A stretch of DNA of 49,148 bases from Vibrio hangzhouensis (GCF_900107935.1 NZ_FNVG01000031.1:1-49148), one strand, 5' to 3'. Positions 26,882 to 36,228 are shown, counted from the stretch's first letter. Numbers and translations are program-made. The notes: generated by a model from the sequence alone, not told the origin.

Positions 26882-27229
26882 CTATTTTTTATTCATCATT
26901 TTGCCTAGTTCGGCAAATGGGTTGTGTGTGGCAGCCTGATGATTGTCTTCCCCGGGTTTTACTTCACTCCCGTATAGCTCATGTTCAGTATATTTAGAGT
27001 GTTCGTGATCGTGACAATACAGGCACAGCAGTTCCCAATTGCTTCCATCTTCCGGGTTATTGGTGTGGTCGTGGTCCTTGTGGTGCACGGTCAGTTCCCG
27101 AAGATTAGAGTAGACGAACTCACGAGCGCAGCTGCCGCAAACCCAAGGATACAGTTTAAGTGCTTTCTCGCGATAGCCACTTTCTTTGCGAGCGTAAGCC
27201 GCACTTGTGCCATAGAAATCAGAGGCCAT
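26882..27229 (-). CDS. yajD: YajD-like HNH nuclease family protein
   Basis: 115 residues. A zinc-binding HNH fold is formed by C-G-S-C (near residue 31-34), the LTVHHKDHDHTNNP core and the late LLCLYCHDHEHSKY. This matches E. coli YajD, a small HNH protein of unknown cellular role. GAGAG lies upstream of the ATG. Alone on this strand. DNA cleavage is suggested by the motif only. Confidence 0.85.
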   Translation of the reverse strand: MASDFYGTSAAYARKESGYREKALKLYPWVCGSCAREFVYSNLRELTVHHKDHDHTNNPEDGSNWELLCLYCHDHEHSKYTEHELYGSEVKPGEDNHQAATHNPFAELGKMMNKK

Positions 27230-27395
27230 AAATTACTCTCTCAACCAAATAGTCAGTGTTGGTCTGTTTCTATCACAGTGTCGTAAGTAGAAAACTTTGG
27301 CCGCTGAAAGTGTGATTAATGCGATCAACAACGCTCTGCCTTATAGGCATTGACTTCAGGCAGCAACGCGTGATGTTCGACGGCCATCGTTCATT

Positions 27396-28001
27396 CTATT
27401 GAAGAGTCTGAAACCCGGAGTAAATGCGAGTTAATGTTGTAAACCAACAAGCGATACCAAATACGATGGCAATCGTCGCAAAGTGCGCGGGCATGAGGCA
27501 AAGCAAGATAAAACAGCCAATGGTTTCCGTACCCTCTGTTAAACCACTCATGTAATACAAAGACTTATGTTTATACACCGGATTTTCAATGCCCCGTTTT
27601 CCTGCCATGACCGCAAAGGCCAGAAAGCTGGTGCCGGTGCCGATGAAAGAGAAAATCAAGAAAGCTCCGGCAACAGCATTTTGCTCTGGGTTAGCCACGA
27701 CAAAGCCAAAAGGGATTAAGGAGTAAAACAGAAAATCCAGACTGATATCGAGGAAGCCTCCCGCATCAGTAATCCCCTGAATTCGTGCCAGTGCGCCATC
27801 TAGTCCATCGCAAATGCGGTTTACAAGTATCAATACCAATGCCAGCCAATATTGTTCCAACACGAGTGCAGGAAAGGCCAGGCAGCCAATGCCAAAGCCA
27901 AACAGCGTGGTTTGATTGGCGGTAATGTCAGCACGGTGCAACAGCTTGGCACCCGTAGACAAAGGCCTGCGGATGATTTTAATACTCAGACTATCAAGCA
28001 T
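27396..28001 (-). CDS. ynjF: CDP-alcohol phosphatidyltransferase family protein, YnjF-like
   Basis: 201 residues, mostly membrane helices. The signature D-x2-DG-x2-AR...G-x3-D-x3-D is present as DGLDGALAR and GGFLDISLD, so it should transfer a phosphatidyl group from CDP-diacylglycerol to an alcohol; the acceptor is unknown. It overlaps the end of the ABC ATPase gene by 8 bp, matching the E. coli ynjBCDEF order except that the rhodanese gene ynjE is missing. PgsA is a relative but the operon points to YnjF. Confidence 0.85.
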   Translation of the reverse strand: MLDSLSIKIIRRPLSTGAKLLHRADITANQTTLFGFGIGCLAFPALVLEQYWLALVLILVNRICDGLDGALARIQGITDAGGFLDISLDFLFYSLIPFGFVVANPEQNAVAGAFLIFSFIGTGTSFLAFAVMAGKRGIENPVYKHKSLYYMSGLTEGTETIGCFILLCLMPAHFATIAIVFGIACWFTTLTRIYSGFQTLQ

Positions 28002-28641
28002 AGTGATTATTCCATGGCCATGTTAGGACGCGACTATCAGCAGGGACATCCGACTCATCGTGGGTGACCATAAGCGTTGGGATATTGGCCGCGGTTAGTT
28101 GTTCGAAAACCCAGTCGCGAAACTGAAACCGTAATTCTTTATCAAGTTTGCTGAACGGTTCATCTAAAAGGGCGGCTTCGGGCTTGGCCAGCAACATTCT
28201 GATCAGACTAACCCGTGCTCGCTGTCCACCTGAGAGTTGCTCGGGATATTGGCTGGCTACCTGGGTAAGTTGCACACTGGCAAGCGCGTCCATGGCGGAT
28301 TGTTCGCGCTGGATCCCTTTACAGTCGTCGGGCAACGCAAAGGCCAGATTTTCCCACACATTTAAATGGGGAAATAACAAATCATCCTGAAACAGGATGC
28401 CCACACGACGCTTGTGTGGTTCAAGGCGCTCTATACGTTGTCCATTCAATGTGACTGAACCTGAAAAAGTAAATTCAGACGATAGGTGGCCGGCTATCAC
28501 ATCCAGCAACGTCGATTTTCCGCATCCACTGGGGCCCATTAAGGTCAGTACCTCTCCAGATTCGATTTGGAAGCTGCAGTCAGAAAACAGCACTTCACCA
28601 CCGTTTTTATGAATGGTGAGGTTTTCTAGTGAAAGCGTCAT
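27994..28641 (-). CDS. ynjD: ABC transporter ATPase, YnjD-like
   Basis: 215 residues. Walker A GPSGCGKST, signature LSGGQRARVSL, Walker B AALLDEPFSKLD and the switch H in MVTHDESD are all in order. The protein is short, as in YnjD/ThiQ-type ATPases. It energises the permease encoded by the preceding gene, overlapping it by 35 bp. Substrate unknown. Confidence 0.9.
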   Translation of the reverse strand: MTLSLENLTIHKNGGEVLFSDCSFQIESGEVLTLMGPSGCGKSTLLDVIAGHLSSEFTFSGSVTLNGQRIERLEPHKRRVGILFQDDLLFPHLNVWENLAFALPDDCKGIQREQSAMDALASVQLTQVASQYPEQLSGGQRARVSLIRMLLAKPEAALLDEPFSKLDKELRFQFRDWVFEQLTAANIPTLMVTHDESDVPADSRVLTWPWNNHYA

Positions 28642-30313
28642 TAATTGGCCATCCTTTTATTTTAATTCGACGATATCGGTTGTTCAGGCGACTGATTAAA
28701 ATCGCCAGGGAGAAGAACACCAAGGGAAGTAGTGCCTGAAACAGCGCGTAAATAGCGGTCACTCTTCGGTCGAAACCGCTGGAGAGTGCTACTGCCTCTG
28801 TGGTTATGGTGGAAATCCTTCCAGCGCCCAACACTAAGGTGGGTAAATACTGAGCTAAACTGACGCTGGCACCAATCGCCCAGGCAAAGACGATGGCAGG
28901 AAATAGCAAAGGCAGTTTGATACGAAGCCAGGTTTGTAGTGGCGATTTACCCAGACTCAAAGAGACCTGCGTGTAGCGCTTGTTGAAGCCCCGCCAAGGA
29001 CCATCTAGCGACAAATAGACAAACGGAAACGCAAAAAAGACGTGTGACCAGCATACCCAGAATAGATAGTGTTGATCACTCAGCAACAGGGTCATCACCT
29101 GTAAACCGAATAGAACGCTCAATTGAGGTAGCAACATAGGAATGGCAATAATGAATCCGGGTACCTGAAGACGATATTTACTGCGATATTCATGGCCTAT
29201 GATGGCTAGCAACAGGGCGATGGTCGCAGCAATGATGGCAATGGTCAGGCTTTGAGTAATAACGCCTGACATACTTGACCATTCGTATTGCCAAAAGCGG
29301 ACCGTGTATTGGCTAGGTACAACATCGGGAAACCGCCAACGCTGGGCGAATGTCCAAAGTACCGTGAGCGGCGTCATGATAGCCACAACGGTGAGGAGCG
29401 ACAAAAATAGCGTTTTACCCGGTATGCGAATGGAATGGCGCCCAGAATACTGCCACCGATTACAACGGCTGACAACAAGGTATTCAACAGTTCTCGCAAC
29501 AGCAATCAATAGCGAGGCTATGGCAAACAGTATTACGGCTCCCGCACTGGCTCTAGGGAGAAGATTGAGGTCAGGATCGTTAAACCATTGCCACACCAGT
29601 ACGGCAAACGTTGGTGGATTGGTTGGGCCGATGATAAGGGCGACATCGACTACGGAGAGACTGTAGGCGATGACGGCAAGCATCGGAAAGCGAATCTTGG
29701 TAAACCACTGGGGCAACAGTACTCGCCACCAGGCTGCGCTGCTGGAGTAACCGAGCGAAGTGGCTATCTGCAAAGACTCGCGGACTTTAAGCTGTTTTAA
29801 AATGGGAATACTCATCAACAGCAAAAATGGGACTTCTTTCATCGCCAGCATCAGGGTCAATCCCAGACCATAAGGGTCTTTGACCAACCAGGCGAACTCG
29901 GAAACACTGCTTTGTTGCTCAAACCCCAAGACATCGACCATAACTCGCGCACCAAAGCCAGTAGGTGCAAACAAAAATGCAAACCCGATAGCAAATGCCA
30001 CATGGGGCAGCGCTAGTAATGGAGAGAGGAGTAACTCAATACTTTTCCACCACCGACTGTTCCAACTTGACGCTAAAATGGCGAATGTCACAAGGCATGC
30101 CAGATAGCTGCTAAAAATTGCCGTTGTGAAGGTAAGCGCAATAGAGGTTTCCACACCTTGCCAGGAGAAAACCTGCTCAAAGCCGGATAAGCCAAAATGA
30201 TGCAGGTTCAGTGGCGGGATATACCCCAGCGAAGCGACCACCACCCCAAGCAGACCCGGAATGGTGGGCAGAATACAGACTATCACCAATAGGGTGTACA
30301 ACAGCCTTAACAT
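28607..30313 (-). CDS. ynjC: ABC transporter permease, YnjC-like (duplicated domains)
   Basis: 568 residues with about twelve membrane helices, made of two BPD-transp-1 permease halves in one chain. EAA-like loops occur near residues 175-200 (LQIATSLGYSSSAAWWRVLLP) and 445-475 (YTQVSLSLGKSPLQTWLRI). This resembles ThiP and FbpB-type fused permeases; the operon identifies YnjC. It sits 6 bp after ynjB. Substrate unknown, with thiamine- or cation-like compounds being guesses only. Confidence 0.9.
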   Translation of the reverse strand: MLRLLYTLLVIVCILPTIPGLLGVVVASLGYIPPLNLHHFGLSGFEQVFSWQGVETSIALTFTTAIFSSYLACLVTFAILASSWNSRWWKSIELLLSPLLALPHVAFAIGFAFLFAPTGFGARVMVDVLGFEQQSSVSEFAWLVKDPYGLGLTLMLAMKEVPFLLLMSIPILKQLKVRESLQIATSLGYSSSAAWWRVLLPQWFTKIRFPMLAVIAYSLSVVDVALIIGPTNPPTFAVLVWQWFNDPDLNLLPRASAGAVILFAIASLLIAVARTVEYLVVSRCNRWQYSGRHSIRIPGKTLFLSLLTVVAIMTPLTVLWTFAQRWRFPDVVPSQYTVRFWQYEWSSMSGVITQSLTIAIIAATIALLLAIIGHEYRSKYRLQVPGFIIAIPMLLPQLSVLFGLQVMTLLLSDQHYLFWVCWSHVFFAFPFVYLSLDGPWRGFNKRYTQVSLSLGKSPLQTWLRIKLPLLFPAIVFAWAIGASVSLAQYLPTLVLGAGRISTITTEAVALSSGFDRRVTAIYALFQALLPLVFFSLAILISRLNNRYRRIKIKGWPINDAFTRKPHHS

Positions 30314-30319
30314 CGTTGG

Positions 30320-31507
30320 TTAGCTTCCGTAACGCTTGAGCCATTCTTGCTCGAGAGCGCTTTGCCAGCTAGGGTGAGGTTCGGCAACTGATTTAAATTG
30401 CTGGGTTTGTGCAGCACTGCCAGTTAAGTGTTGTTTGCTCAACACAGAAGGATCGCCCCAGATATTGATATCGCCTTTTCGAGACTGTGCTTGCGGGCTT
30501 AGTAAGAAGTTGATGGCGACTAATGCACCTGCTTTCGCGTTGGCGTTCCAGGGTATGGCCAGAAAGTGAATATTGGACAATGCGCCGCTATTCATCGCAT
30601 AGGCGTTGGTAGTGGGACTCAAATTCCCGTTTGCCTGAGCTGAAAATACAGCGTTGGGGTTGAAGGTAATAGCCAGATCAAGTTGACCGTCGTCCAGAAG
30701 CTGAATGGTTTCCGCTGTCCCTGCCGGGAACTGTTTGCCTCCTCGCCAGGCGACCTTATGGAATTCGTCCAGATAGTTCCAAAGAGGTTGGGTGACACCG
30801 GCAAAATCCGCTTCTGATACTGGCTTTGATAGCGCTGGATCGTTGTCGGTTAGCTCAATTAATAGTGATTTCAGGAAGCTGGTACCATGGAACTCGGGTG
30901 GTTTCGGGTAGCTCAGTTTATTCGGGTATGCTTTGGCATAGTTGAGCATTTCCATATAAGACATCGGCGGATTGTTTAATGTGTCAGTGTCATGGATAAA
31001 TACCAATTGACCCACGCCCCATGGCGCTTCAAGGCCATCGGTAGGTTCGGAGAAGTCACTATCAACCGGCAATGTTTTGTCTACGTATTGCCAGTTCGGT
31101 AAGGTAGAAACAAATGGACCATAGAGTAGCGCGTTATCCTTCATAGATTTAAAGTTTTCGCCATTAATCCACACCATGTCGACACTGCCACCTTCATTTT
31201 TACCCGCTGCTTTTTCTGCCAGTAAGCGCGATCCCGTTTCTGCGATGTCGGATACTTTGACATGATTGAACGTCACGCCGTACTGACTTTTTATTTCCTT
31301 TCCCGCCCATTGCAAATAGCGGTTGATCTCCTGGCTACCACCCCAAGCGTGAAAGTAAACCGTTTGTCCCTGTGCCTGTTGTAATACGGAGTCCCAGTTC
31401 TGAGCTTCTGTCTGGCTGGACGCGGGTAGAGACAGCGATGCCATTGTGAAAGCGAGTGTAGAAAGCACGGTCGAACGTTTTATTCTGTTATTCATTTTAT
31501 AATCCAT
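30320..31507 (-). CDS. ynjB: ABC transporter substrate-binding protein, YnjB-like
   Basis: 395 residues with a signal peptide (hydrophobic core STLAFTMASLSLPASS), so periplasmic. It is a family 1/ThiB-like solute-binding protein with HAWGGSQEINRYLQWAG near the start and WINGENFKSM in the first lobe. First gene of ynjBCDF. The ATG at 31507 and that at 31495 both lack a strong ribosome binding site, so the start is uncertain by four codons. The ligand of YnjB is not established. Confidence 0.88.
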   Translation of the reverse strand: MDYKMNNRIKRSTVLSTLAFTMASLSLPASSQTEAQNWDSVLQQAQGQTVYFHAWGGSQEINRYLQWAGKEIKSQYGVTFNHVKVSDIAETGSRLLAEKAAGKNEGGSVDMVWINGENFKSMKDNALLYGPFVSTLPNWQYVDKTLPVDSDFSEPTDGLEAPWGVGQLVFIHDTDTLNNPPMSYMEMLNYAKAYPNKLSYPKPPEFHGTSFLKSLLIELTDNDPALSKPVSEADFAGVTQPLWNYLDEFHKVAWRGGKQFPAGTAETIQLLDDGQLDLAITFNPNAVFSAQANGNLSPTTNAYAMNSGALSNIHFLAIPWNANAKAGALVAINFLLSPQAQSRKGDINIWGDPSVLSKQHLTGSAAQTQQFKSVAEPHPSWQSALEQEWLKRYGS

Positions 31508-31722
31508 GTTATGCCATCAGAGGCGAACCTTGCCCGATTGTTACTAAATGATACTAAAGGTTGGTTCGTGATAATCAATACTCTTATCGCCATCTATAGA
31601 GATATAACCTAAAAAATGGCTGTCATAGCAGACCGGACAAGAACTTGATAAATTTCAGTTGCTTCGATTAATTTTTCGCATTGATAATGAGTATAGAAAG
31701 AAAACTGAGGCGCGGGCAGGGA

Positions 31723-31947
31723 TCAAAATCGCTCAAATAGGTTTTCTAACTCAGGAGTCAGGCATGCGGTGACAGAGCGAACGAGATGACCCGATTCGAA
31801 GACCTCAATGCGGGTGACCTCGCAATGAGGGTAAGATGAGCTGCATTGAATTTCATCAAGCAACATGTTGACCTGATAGAATTCAAGAGAAAGGCGAGCC
31901 AATGGTGTATCGCTTTGACAGTGGAAGAGCTTTACTTCGGTTTTCAT
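31723..31947 (-). CDS. Small protein of unknown function (74 aa)
   Basis: 74 residues, soluble, with three cysteines (C10, C35, C42 region) and an acidic C-terminus (PELENLFERF). GAGGG lies about 10 bp before the ATG. It is in the same direction as the four-cysteine protein just upstream, 102 bp away, so the two may share a transcript. I do not recognise the family. Confidence 0.5.
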   Translation of the reverse strand: MKTEVKLFHCQSDTPLARLSLEFYQVNMLLDEIQCSSSYPHCEVTRIEVFESGHLVRSVTACLTPELENLFERF

Positions 31948-32049
31948 GACGGCGGCCCTCAGTCATTTTTTACAGTTACACGAGAACCAACAGACCGAGG
32001 TTCGAGGGCATTTATTTCGTCGTTTCTGAAAATATCTTGGCTTGGTAGC

Positions 32050-32328
32050 TCAGTTCACAATACCGTTTCGAACCAGACCTCGTTTGACGCTCTTGCAGAG
32101 CTTGCCAAAGCGGCGTAATTCTTCGAAGTTTGGAATGATTCCTCTCGATACGGCGCTTTCCCAGTAACTTACCTCGGATTCAACCAGCTCCAATAACTTT
32201 TTAGGGCATCCGATGCACGAGTTATCTGGGCCGCAAACAAATGTGTCTTCAGAATACAGGGGGAGCTCGACTTTAACTTGAGTAATGAGCTCAAGGGTGG
32301 CGTCAGTAAGGTTGGGTTTGCTACTCAT
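32050..32328 (-). CDS. Conserved-looking four-cysteine small protein (92 aa)
   Basis: 92 residues with no signal peptide. Cysteines C32, C38, C41 and C78 lie in FVCGPDNSCIGCPKKLLELV and FGKLCKSV. The spacing C-x5-C-x2-C plus a distant C suggests a metal or Fe-S site. The helical stretch between (about 44-62) is amphipathic. I have a sense of similar proteins in other gammaproteobacteria but cannot name the family or function. Confidence 0.7.
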   Translation of the reverse strand: MSSKPNLTDATLELITQVKVELPLYSEDTFVCGPDNSCIGCPKKLLELVESEVSYWESAVSRGIIPNFEELRRFGKLCKSVKRGLVRNGIVN

Positions 32329-32638
32329 ATCGCGATAATTGGAGAAGTGAAAGCGCGATGATAGTTCAGTAACTATCCCAGGGACATTACACCAAATGAG
32401 TAATTTTCAGTGAAAACTGTGGTTTATAGATTGTCTCATTTATGAGTAATTAACAAAATTAATTATAAATGAAGGCTGGTTTGTGACTCAGTTATCTATA
32501 GTTTGGTTAGCAATACCAGAAAGAGCTCATCTGTTGAAGATGGGTAAGGTCGAGGTGTTGTTTAAAGGACAAGTAGCCCCGGGGACGGAAGCCCGAAAAA
32601 GTATAAAAAAACAATTATGAAGTAGCACTGGGGATCGT
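32329..32638. other. Long leader/promoter region of the PAS-GGDEF gene
   Basis: 310 bp without a gene, A/T-rich to about 32460. The last 130 bp become G/C-richer with small hairpins (CATCT/AGATG near 32529-32543; CCCCGGGG near 32578) and a final GGGGAT before the ATG. It does not match the c-di-GMP riboswitch consensus as I know it. Confidence 0.5.
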
Positions 32639-33907
32639 ATGTCAAACATCGGCAATCAAATGAGTAAAGCGATCAGGCGCTTATTTGACATTACGCCGGT
32701 ACCAACGGCGATGAGTTCTTCAACTGGTGAAATTCTTTACACCAATCCTGCCCTGCGCAAACTACTGGGTTACAGCGAAACTGAAATCCTGTCTTCTGGC
32801 GTGGTGCTTACTCATCCCGAAGACATCGCAATAAATCATAAGGTAAGAGAAAAACTAACCCAATCACCGGATAGGTCGGTTCAGGTGCATAAGCGCTACC
32901 TCCACAAAGATGGACATTCAATTCTGGCTCTGCTCAACATTGTCGCCGAAACCGACGAGCATGGCGAGGTACTATGGTTCATGTCTCAGATCGTTGACCT
33001 ATCAGGAACGCGACAGTCTCAGGCGGCTGAGTTGCTGTTAGATCAGTTGGTTCAAAAGTCTCACGATGCCATCTATGTTGCCGATCTCACTTTTGGACAA
33101 ATCCTCAATTGTAATGAACTTGGCTATAAGCGACTGGGTTACACCAAAGAAGAACTTCTTCGCCTGACAGTACCGGACATCAACCCACTATTTCGCAAAG
33201 TGATGACCTGGCAAGAGCATGTTGAGCAATTGAAACTGGCTCACAACGTTTTTGTTGAAGGGACCCACAAGTGCAAAGATGGGTCTGAGATTCCTATAGA
33301 AGCGAATGTGAATTTGATTGAGTTTAACAACGAACAGTACCTGCTCGCGATTGTACGGGATATCTCCGAGCGTAAAGCCAGAGAATTGAGAACCCTTGAA
33401 GCTCAGAATCTGGATCCCTTGACCGGACTTCCTAATCGTCGCCTACTGAATAGCAAACTTCACGACATGCTGAGCCATTGCAGAGAGCGTTCCGAAAAAG
33501 TCGCCTTCATGTATCTCGATATTGATAACTTCAAGCAGATTAATGACACTTATGGGCATAGCAGTGGTGATGAAGTGTTAACGACTCTGGCGAACAGGTT
33601 GCGAGATTTTACCCGCCAAAATGATATTGTTGCGCGTTTGGGAGGCGATGAGTTTCTGGTTGTTCTGCCGGGCCTTAATAGTCAAGAGCATGTGCTGAGT
33701 CTGGCTGACCATTTGCTGCAAGTGACATCCCATTCTATTGCTTTGACAAACGGTTACTCGTTAACTACCGATATCAGTGTTGGAGCGACTCTGTGTTATG
33801 GCCAGGAAGTAGACATTGCGACAGCGATTAGCGTGGCTGATAAAGCCATGTATCAGGCGAAAACACATCCAGGTTCGAAAAGCGTCTTTTTCGATTGCAC
33901 CGCATAG
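32639..33907 (+). CDS. PAS-PAS-GGDEF diguanylate cyclase
   Basis: 422 residues, no signal peptide or membrane segment, so probably cytosolic. PAS domain 1 covers about 12-120 (TGEILYTNPALRKLLGY), PAS domain 2 about 135-245 (ending IVRDISERKA) and GGDEF about 255-420. The active site is intact: LDIDNFKQIND and GGDEF at 335-339. The RxxD inhibition site (R326-QN-D329) sits five residues upstream, so it should be an active, product-inhibited c-di-GMP synthase. No phosphodiesterase domain. The ligand of the PAS domains is unknown. Single gene. Confidence 0.92.
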   Translation: MSNIGNQMSKAIRRLFDITPVPTAMSSSTGEILYTNPALRKLLGYSETEILSSGVVLTHPEDIAINHKVREKLTQSPDRSVQVHKRYLHKDGHSILALLNIVAETDEHGEVLWFMSQIVDLSGTRQSQAAELLLDQLVQKSHDAIYVADLTFGQILNCNELGYKRLGYTKEELLRLTVPDINPLFRKVMTWQEHVEQLKLAHNVFVEGTHKCKDGSEIPIEANVNLIEFNNEQYLLAIVRDISERKARELRTLEAQNLDPLTGLPNRRLLNSKLHDMLSHCRERSEKVAFMYLDIDNFKQINDTYGHSSGDEVLTTLANRLRDFTRQNDIVARLGGDEFLVVLPGLNSQEHVLSLADHLLQVTSHSIALTNGYSLTTDISVGATLCYGQEVDIATAISVADKAMYQAKTHPGSKSVFFDCTA

Positions 33908-33910
33908 CCA

Positions 33911-34060
33911 CTAAGACTTCATTTCTTTGGTAGTGATTGTTACAAAGTGTGGATCTATAGAGTATGAAATTCCTTTACCTTGAAGCCTCCTTACCAAGAT
34001 AACCTCGTCTTTTAGTCTGCTGCACACGTCTGTCGGGGCTGATTCATACCAAAATGTCAT
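33911..34060 (-). CDS. Possible small protein (about 49-70 aa)
   Basis: A short frame on the minus strand; the best-looking part starts at the ATG at 34060 (MTFWYESAPTDVCSRLKDEV and on). A longer form starts at 34123. The composition is protein-like with charged and aliphatic alternation, but there is no good ribosome binding site. It is convergent with the PAS-GGDEF gene, 3 bp away. Real or not cannot be decided from this alone. Confidence 0.3.
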   Translation of the reverse strand: MTFWYESAPTDVCSRLKDEVILVRRLQGKGISYSIDPHFVTITTKEMKS

Positions 34061-34319
34061 ATTCAGGTTAATCTGTGCTATCAATCTGGTCGTGAAACCG
34101 ATGTGGCCAGATGAGGAGCGCAACAGTGCTATGTCGCAGAAATAGAAATAAATCTTACAAAAAAACTAAGCTAACTTGTCGATATTATTCTAGTTTGAGG
34201 GGAGGGGAGAAAAACTTTCGCTCCGTGCCCACATCGAAGATTTTAAACAGACGTTAATGCGTCGAAATTCCCTGTATCGATGTATGCACGTGGCTCTCAC
34301 AGAATAAGGAGTCCGTGAG

Positions 34320-35504
34320 ATGAATAAACCTTTGTCACTTTTGCTTGCGTCTATAACTTTGTGTTCATCGGCGTCCGTTTTTGCCTTGGTGACACCCAAC
34401 CCACCTTCGCTTAATGCGAAAGGCTATTTGCTTATGGACTATCAATCTGGCGCTGTTCTTGTTGATGGTAATAAAGACGTTGCACTTGCTCCGGCGAGTC
34501 TGACCAAATTGATGACCGCTTATGTGGTCGGTAAAGAAATTGAATCCGGACGTACGACCTGGGACAGCAAAGTCGCAGTAAGCGAAAATGCATGGTCGGT
34601 GAAGTTTCCCGACTCGTCGAAAATGTTCATCAAGCCTGGTGACAACGTCACGGTGGCCGACCTTATGCGAGGTCTGATCGTTCAATCAGGAAACGATGCG
34701 GCAGTGGCTCTCGCGGAGCACGTGGCGGGAACCGAGAGTGGTTTTGTTGCACTAATGAACCAGTGGGCGGCGACGTTAGGAATGAGCAGTACACAGTTTA
34801 TAAATGCTCATGGTTTGGATGGCGAGGGTATTCATACAACCCCTCTGGACATGGCGACTTTGATGCGCCGTATCATTGAAGATGTGCCAGAAGTGTACAA
34901 ATTGTATTCTGAGAAAAGGTTTGTTTGGGCGGATATCAAACAGTACAACCGAAATCGCTTGTTGTGGGATAACTCTCTTAATGTAGATGGAGGAAAAACG
35001 GGTTACACCTCGGAGGCGGGCTACAGCCTGGTCAGTTCTGCAGTTCAGGGGCCAATGCGATTAATATCGGTCGTCATGGGAACGCCGAGTCAGCAAACAC
35101 GGGTGGAGGCTTCAAGGCAACTGCTTAATTATGGTTTCCGTTTTTATGAAACGGAACAACTCGCCGAAGCAGATAAAAATGAGGCAACCGTACGAGTCTG
35201 GAAAGGCCAGCAAGCCAGTGTTCAGGTCGGCTTTGAACAAGATGTGTACGCAACGTACTTAAGAGGAAACAACAGAAGTTTGTCTAAGGAGACGGAGATC
35301 TACGCACCTCTTATTGCCCCAGTAAAGCAGGGGGACATTGTCGGTAGCGTCACCTGGCGAATTGGTACCGATGAGGTAGCCTCTGAGCCATTGATTGCCA
35401 AATCAAGTGTCGAACAAGGTTCCATATTCAAAAGAGCCTGGGACAGTGTGGTGCTCTGGTTTAAGTCCCTGTTTTCTGATGCTAAAGGGTTGTGGGAGAG
35501 TTGA
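34320..35504 (+). CDS. D-alanyl-D-alanine carboxypeptidase (PBP5/6 family)
   Basis: 394 residues. A signal peptide (about 1-22) leads to a penicillin-binding catalytic domain with S60-LT-K63, S123-G-N and K226-T-G. A C-terminal beta domain is followed by an amphipathic tail (FKRAWDSVVLWFKSLF) that anchors it to the periplasmic face of the inner membrane. It removes the terminal D-Ala from peptidoglycan pentapeptides. AAGGAG lies upstream of the ATG. DacA, DacC and DacD are close relatives; vibrios usually have a dacA elsewhere, so no symbol is given. Confidence 0.93.
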   Translation: MNKPLSLLLASITLCSSASVFALVTPNPPSLNAKGYLLMDYQSGAVLVDGNKDVALAPASLTKLMTAYVVGKEIESGRTTWDSKVAVSENAWSVKFPDSSKMFIKPGDNVTVADLMRGLIVQSGNDAAVALAEHVAGTESGFVALMNQWAATLGMSSTQFINAHGLDGEGIHTTPLDMATLMRRIIEDVPEVYKLYSEKRFVWADIKQYNRNRLLWDNSLNVDGGKTGYTSEAGYSLVSSAVQGPMRLISVVMGTPSQQTRVEASRQLLNYGFRFYETEQLAEADKNEATVRVWKGQQASVQVGFEQDVYATYLRGNNRSLSKETEIYAPLIAPVKQGDIVGSVTWRIGTDEVASEPLIAKSSVEQGSIFKRAWDSVVLWFKSLFSDAKGLWES

Positions 35505-35510
35505 GGTGTG

Positions 35511-35533
35511 CCGGGTAATGTAGAATTACCCGG
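35511..35533 (+). terminator. Hairpin after the carboxypeptidase gene
   Basis: Perfect 9 bp stem CCGGGTAAT / ATTACCCGG with a 5 nt loop, 7 bp after the stop. No T-run follows, so termination is only probable. Confidence 0.5.
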
Positions 35534-35718
35534 ACTGTAATGGCTCATTGGAATGAATGCCTGGTAATACAACAAGCGGTATGTAATCTGTTCATATTGG
35601 TTGACGCACGTATTATCAGGTAACCTGACTCTTCGGCTTGTACGGGAAATCGTGAGAGTATCTTTTCTTCACAGCAAGACCCGGCTAGAATGTCGCTCCC
35701 ATAAAGCTGAGAGTGACC

Positions 35719-36228
35719 ATGAACCCAAATCTAAAATACATATCCGGGTATCCACAAAACCTTATCGAACAGGTATCGTCACTGATTGAAAGCGGGCGTT
35801 TTGTTACCTGGTTTGAAAAGCGTTATCCAGAGCGTCATCAAATCCAGAGTGAAAAAGCGTTATTCGATTACACCATGGATATCAAACAGCGCTACATGAA
35901 AAAAACAGCGCCGATTTCAAAAGTTATTTGGGACAATAAAATTCACCTGATAAACAACGCGCTTGGTTTGCACACCTATGTGTCTCGCGCCCATGGTGGC
36001 AAGCTAAAATCCAAGAACGAAATTCGAATTGCTAGCGTGTTTAAACATGCGCCTGAGCCGTTACTGCGGATGCTAGTGGTGCATGAACTGGCTCATATCA
36101 AAGAGAAAGAGCACGACAAATCGTTTTACCAATTATGCTGTCATATGGAGCCTGACTACCATCAGTTAGAGTTCGATGCGCGTCTATTTATGATCTATCA
36201 GGAAATTAAGCATGAAGACCGAAAATAA
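35719..36228 (+). CDS. YgjP/DUF45-like zinc metallopeptidase
   Basis: 169 residues from the ATG at 35719; a GTG two codons earlier is possible. The zinc motif is HELAHIKEKEH (H124, E125, H128 and H134 counted from the GTG), the spacing seen in YgjP-like M48 relatives. The rest is helical with no signal peptide. It overlaps rlmF by 17 bp, so the two are cotranscribed. The substrate is unknown. SprT proteins have a different motif context, so I prefer YgjP-like. Confidence 0.8.
   Translation: MNPNLKYISGYPQNLIEQVSSLIESGRFVTWFEKRYPERHQIQSEKALFDYTMDIKQRYMKKTAPISKVIWDNKIHLINNALGLHTYVSRAHGGKLKSKNEIRIASVFKHAPEPLLRMLVVHELAHIKEKEHDKSFYQLCCHMEPDYHQLEFDARLFMIYQEIKHEDRK

Noticed and set aside
31672..31700. 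Fur-box-like sequence (TTGATAATGAGTATAG)
   Set aside because: It matches only the first half of the Fur consensus, and the nearby genes have no iron link that I can see.
32500..32638. c-di-GMP (GEMM) riboswitch before the PAS-GGDEF gene
   Set aside because: The leader lacks the conserved GEMM blocks that I know (the GGGCAAACC and GACGCAAAGCC segments), so only an unexplained leader is reported.
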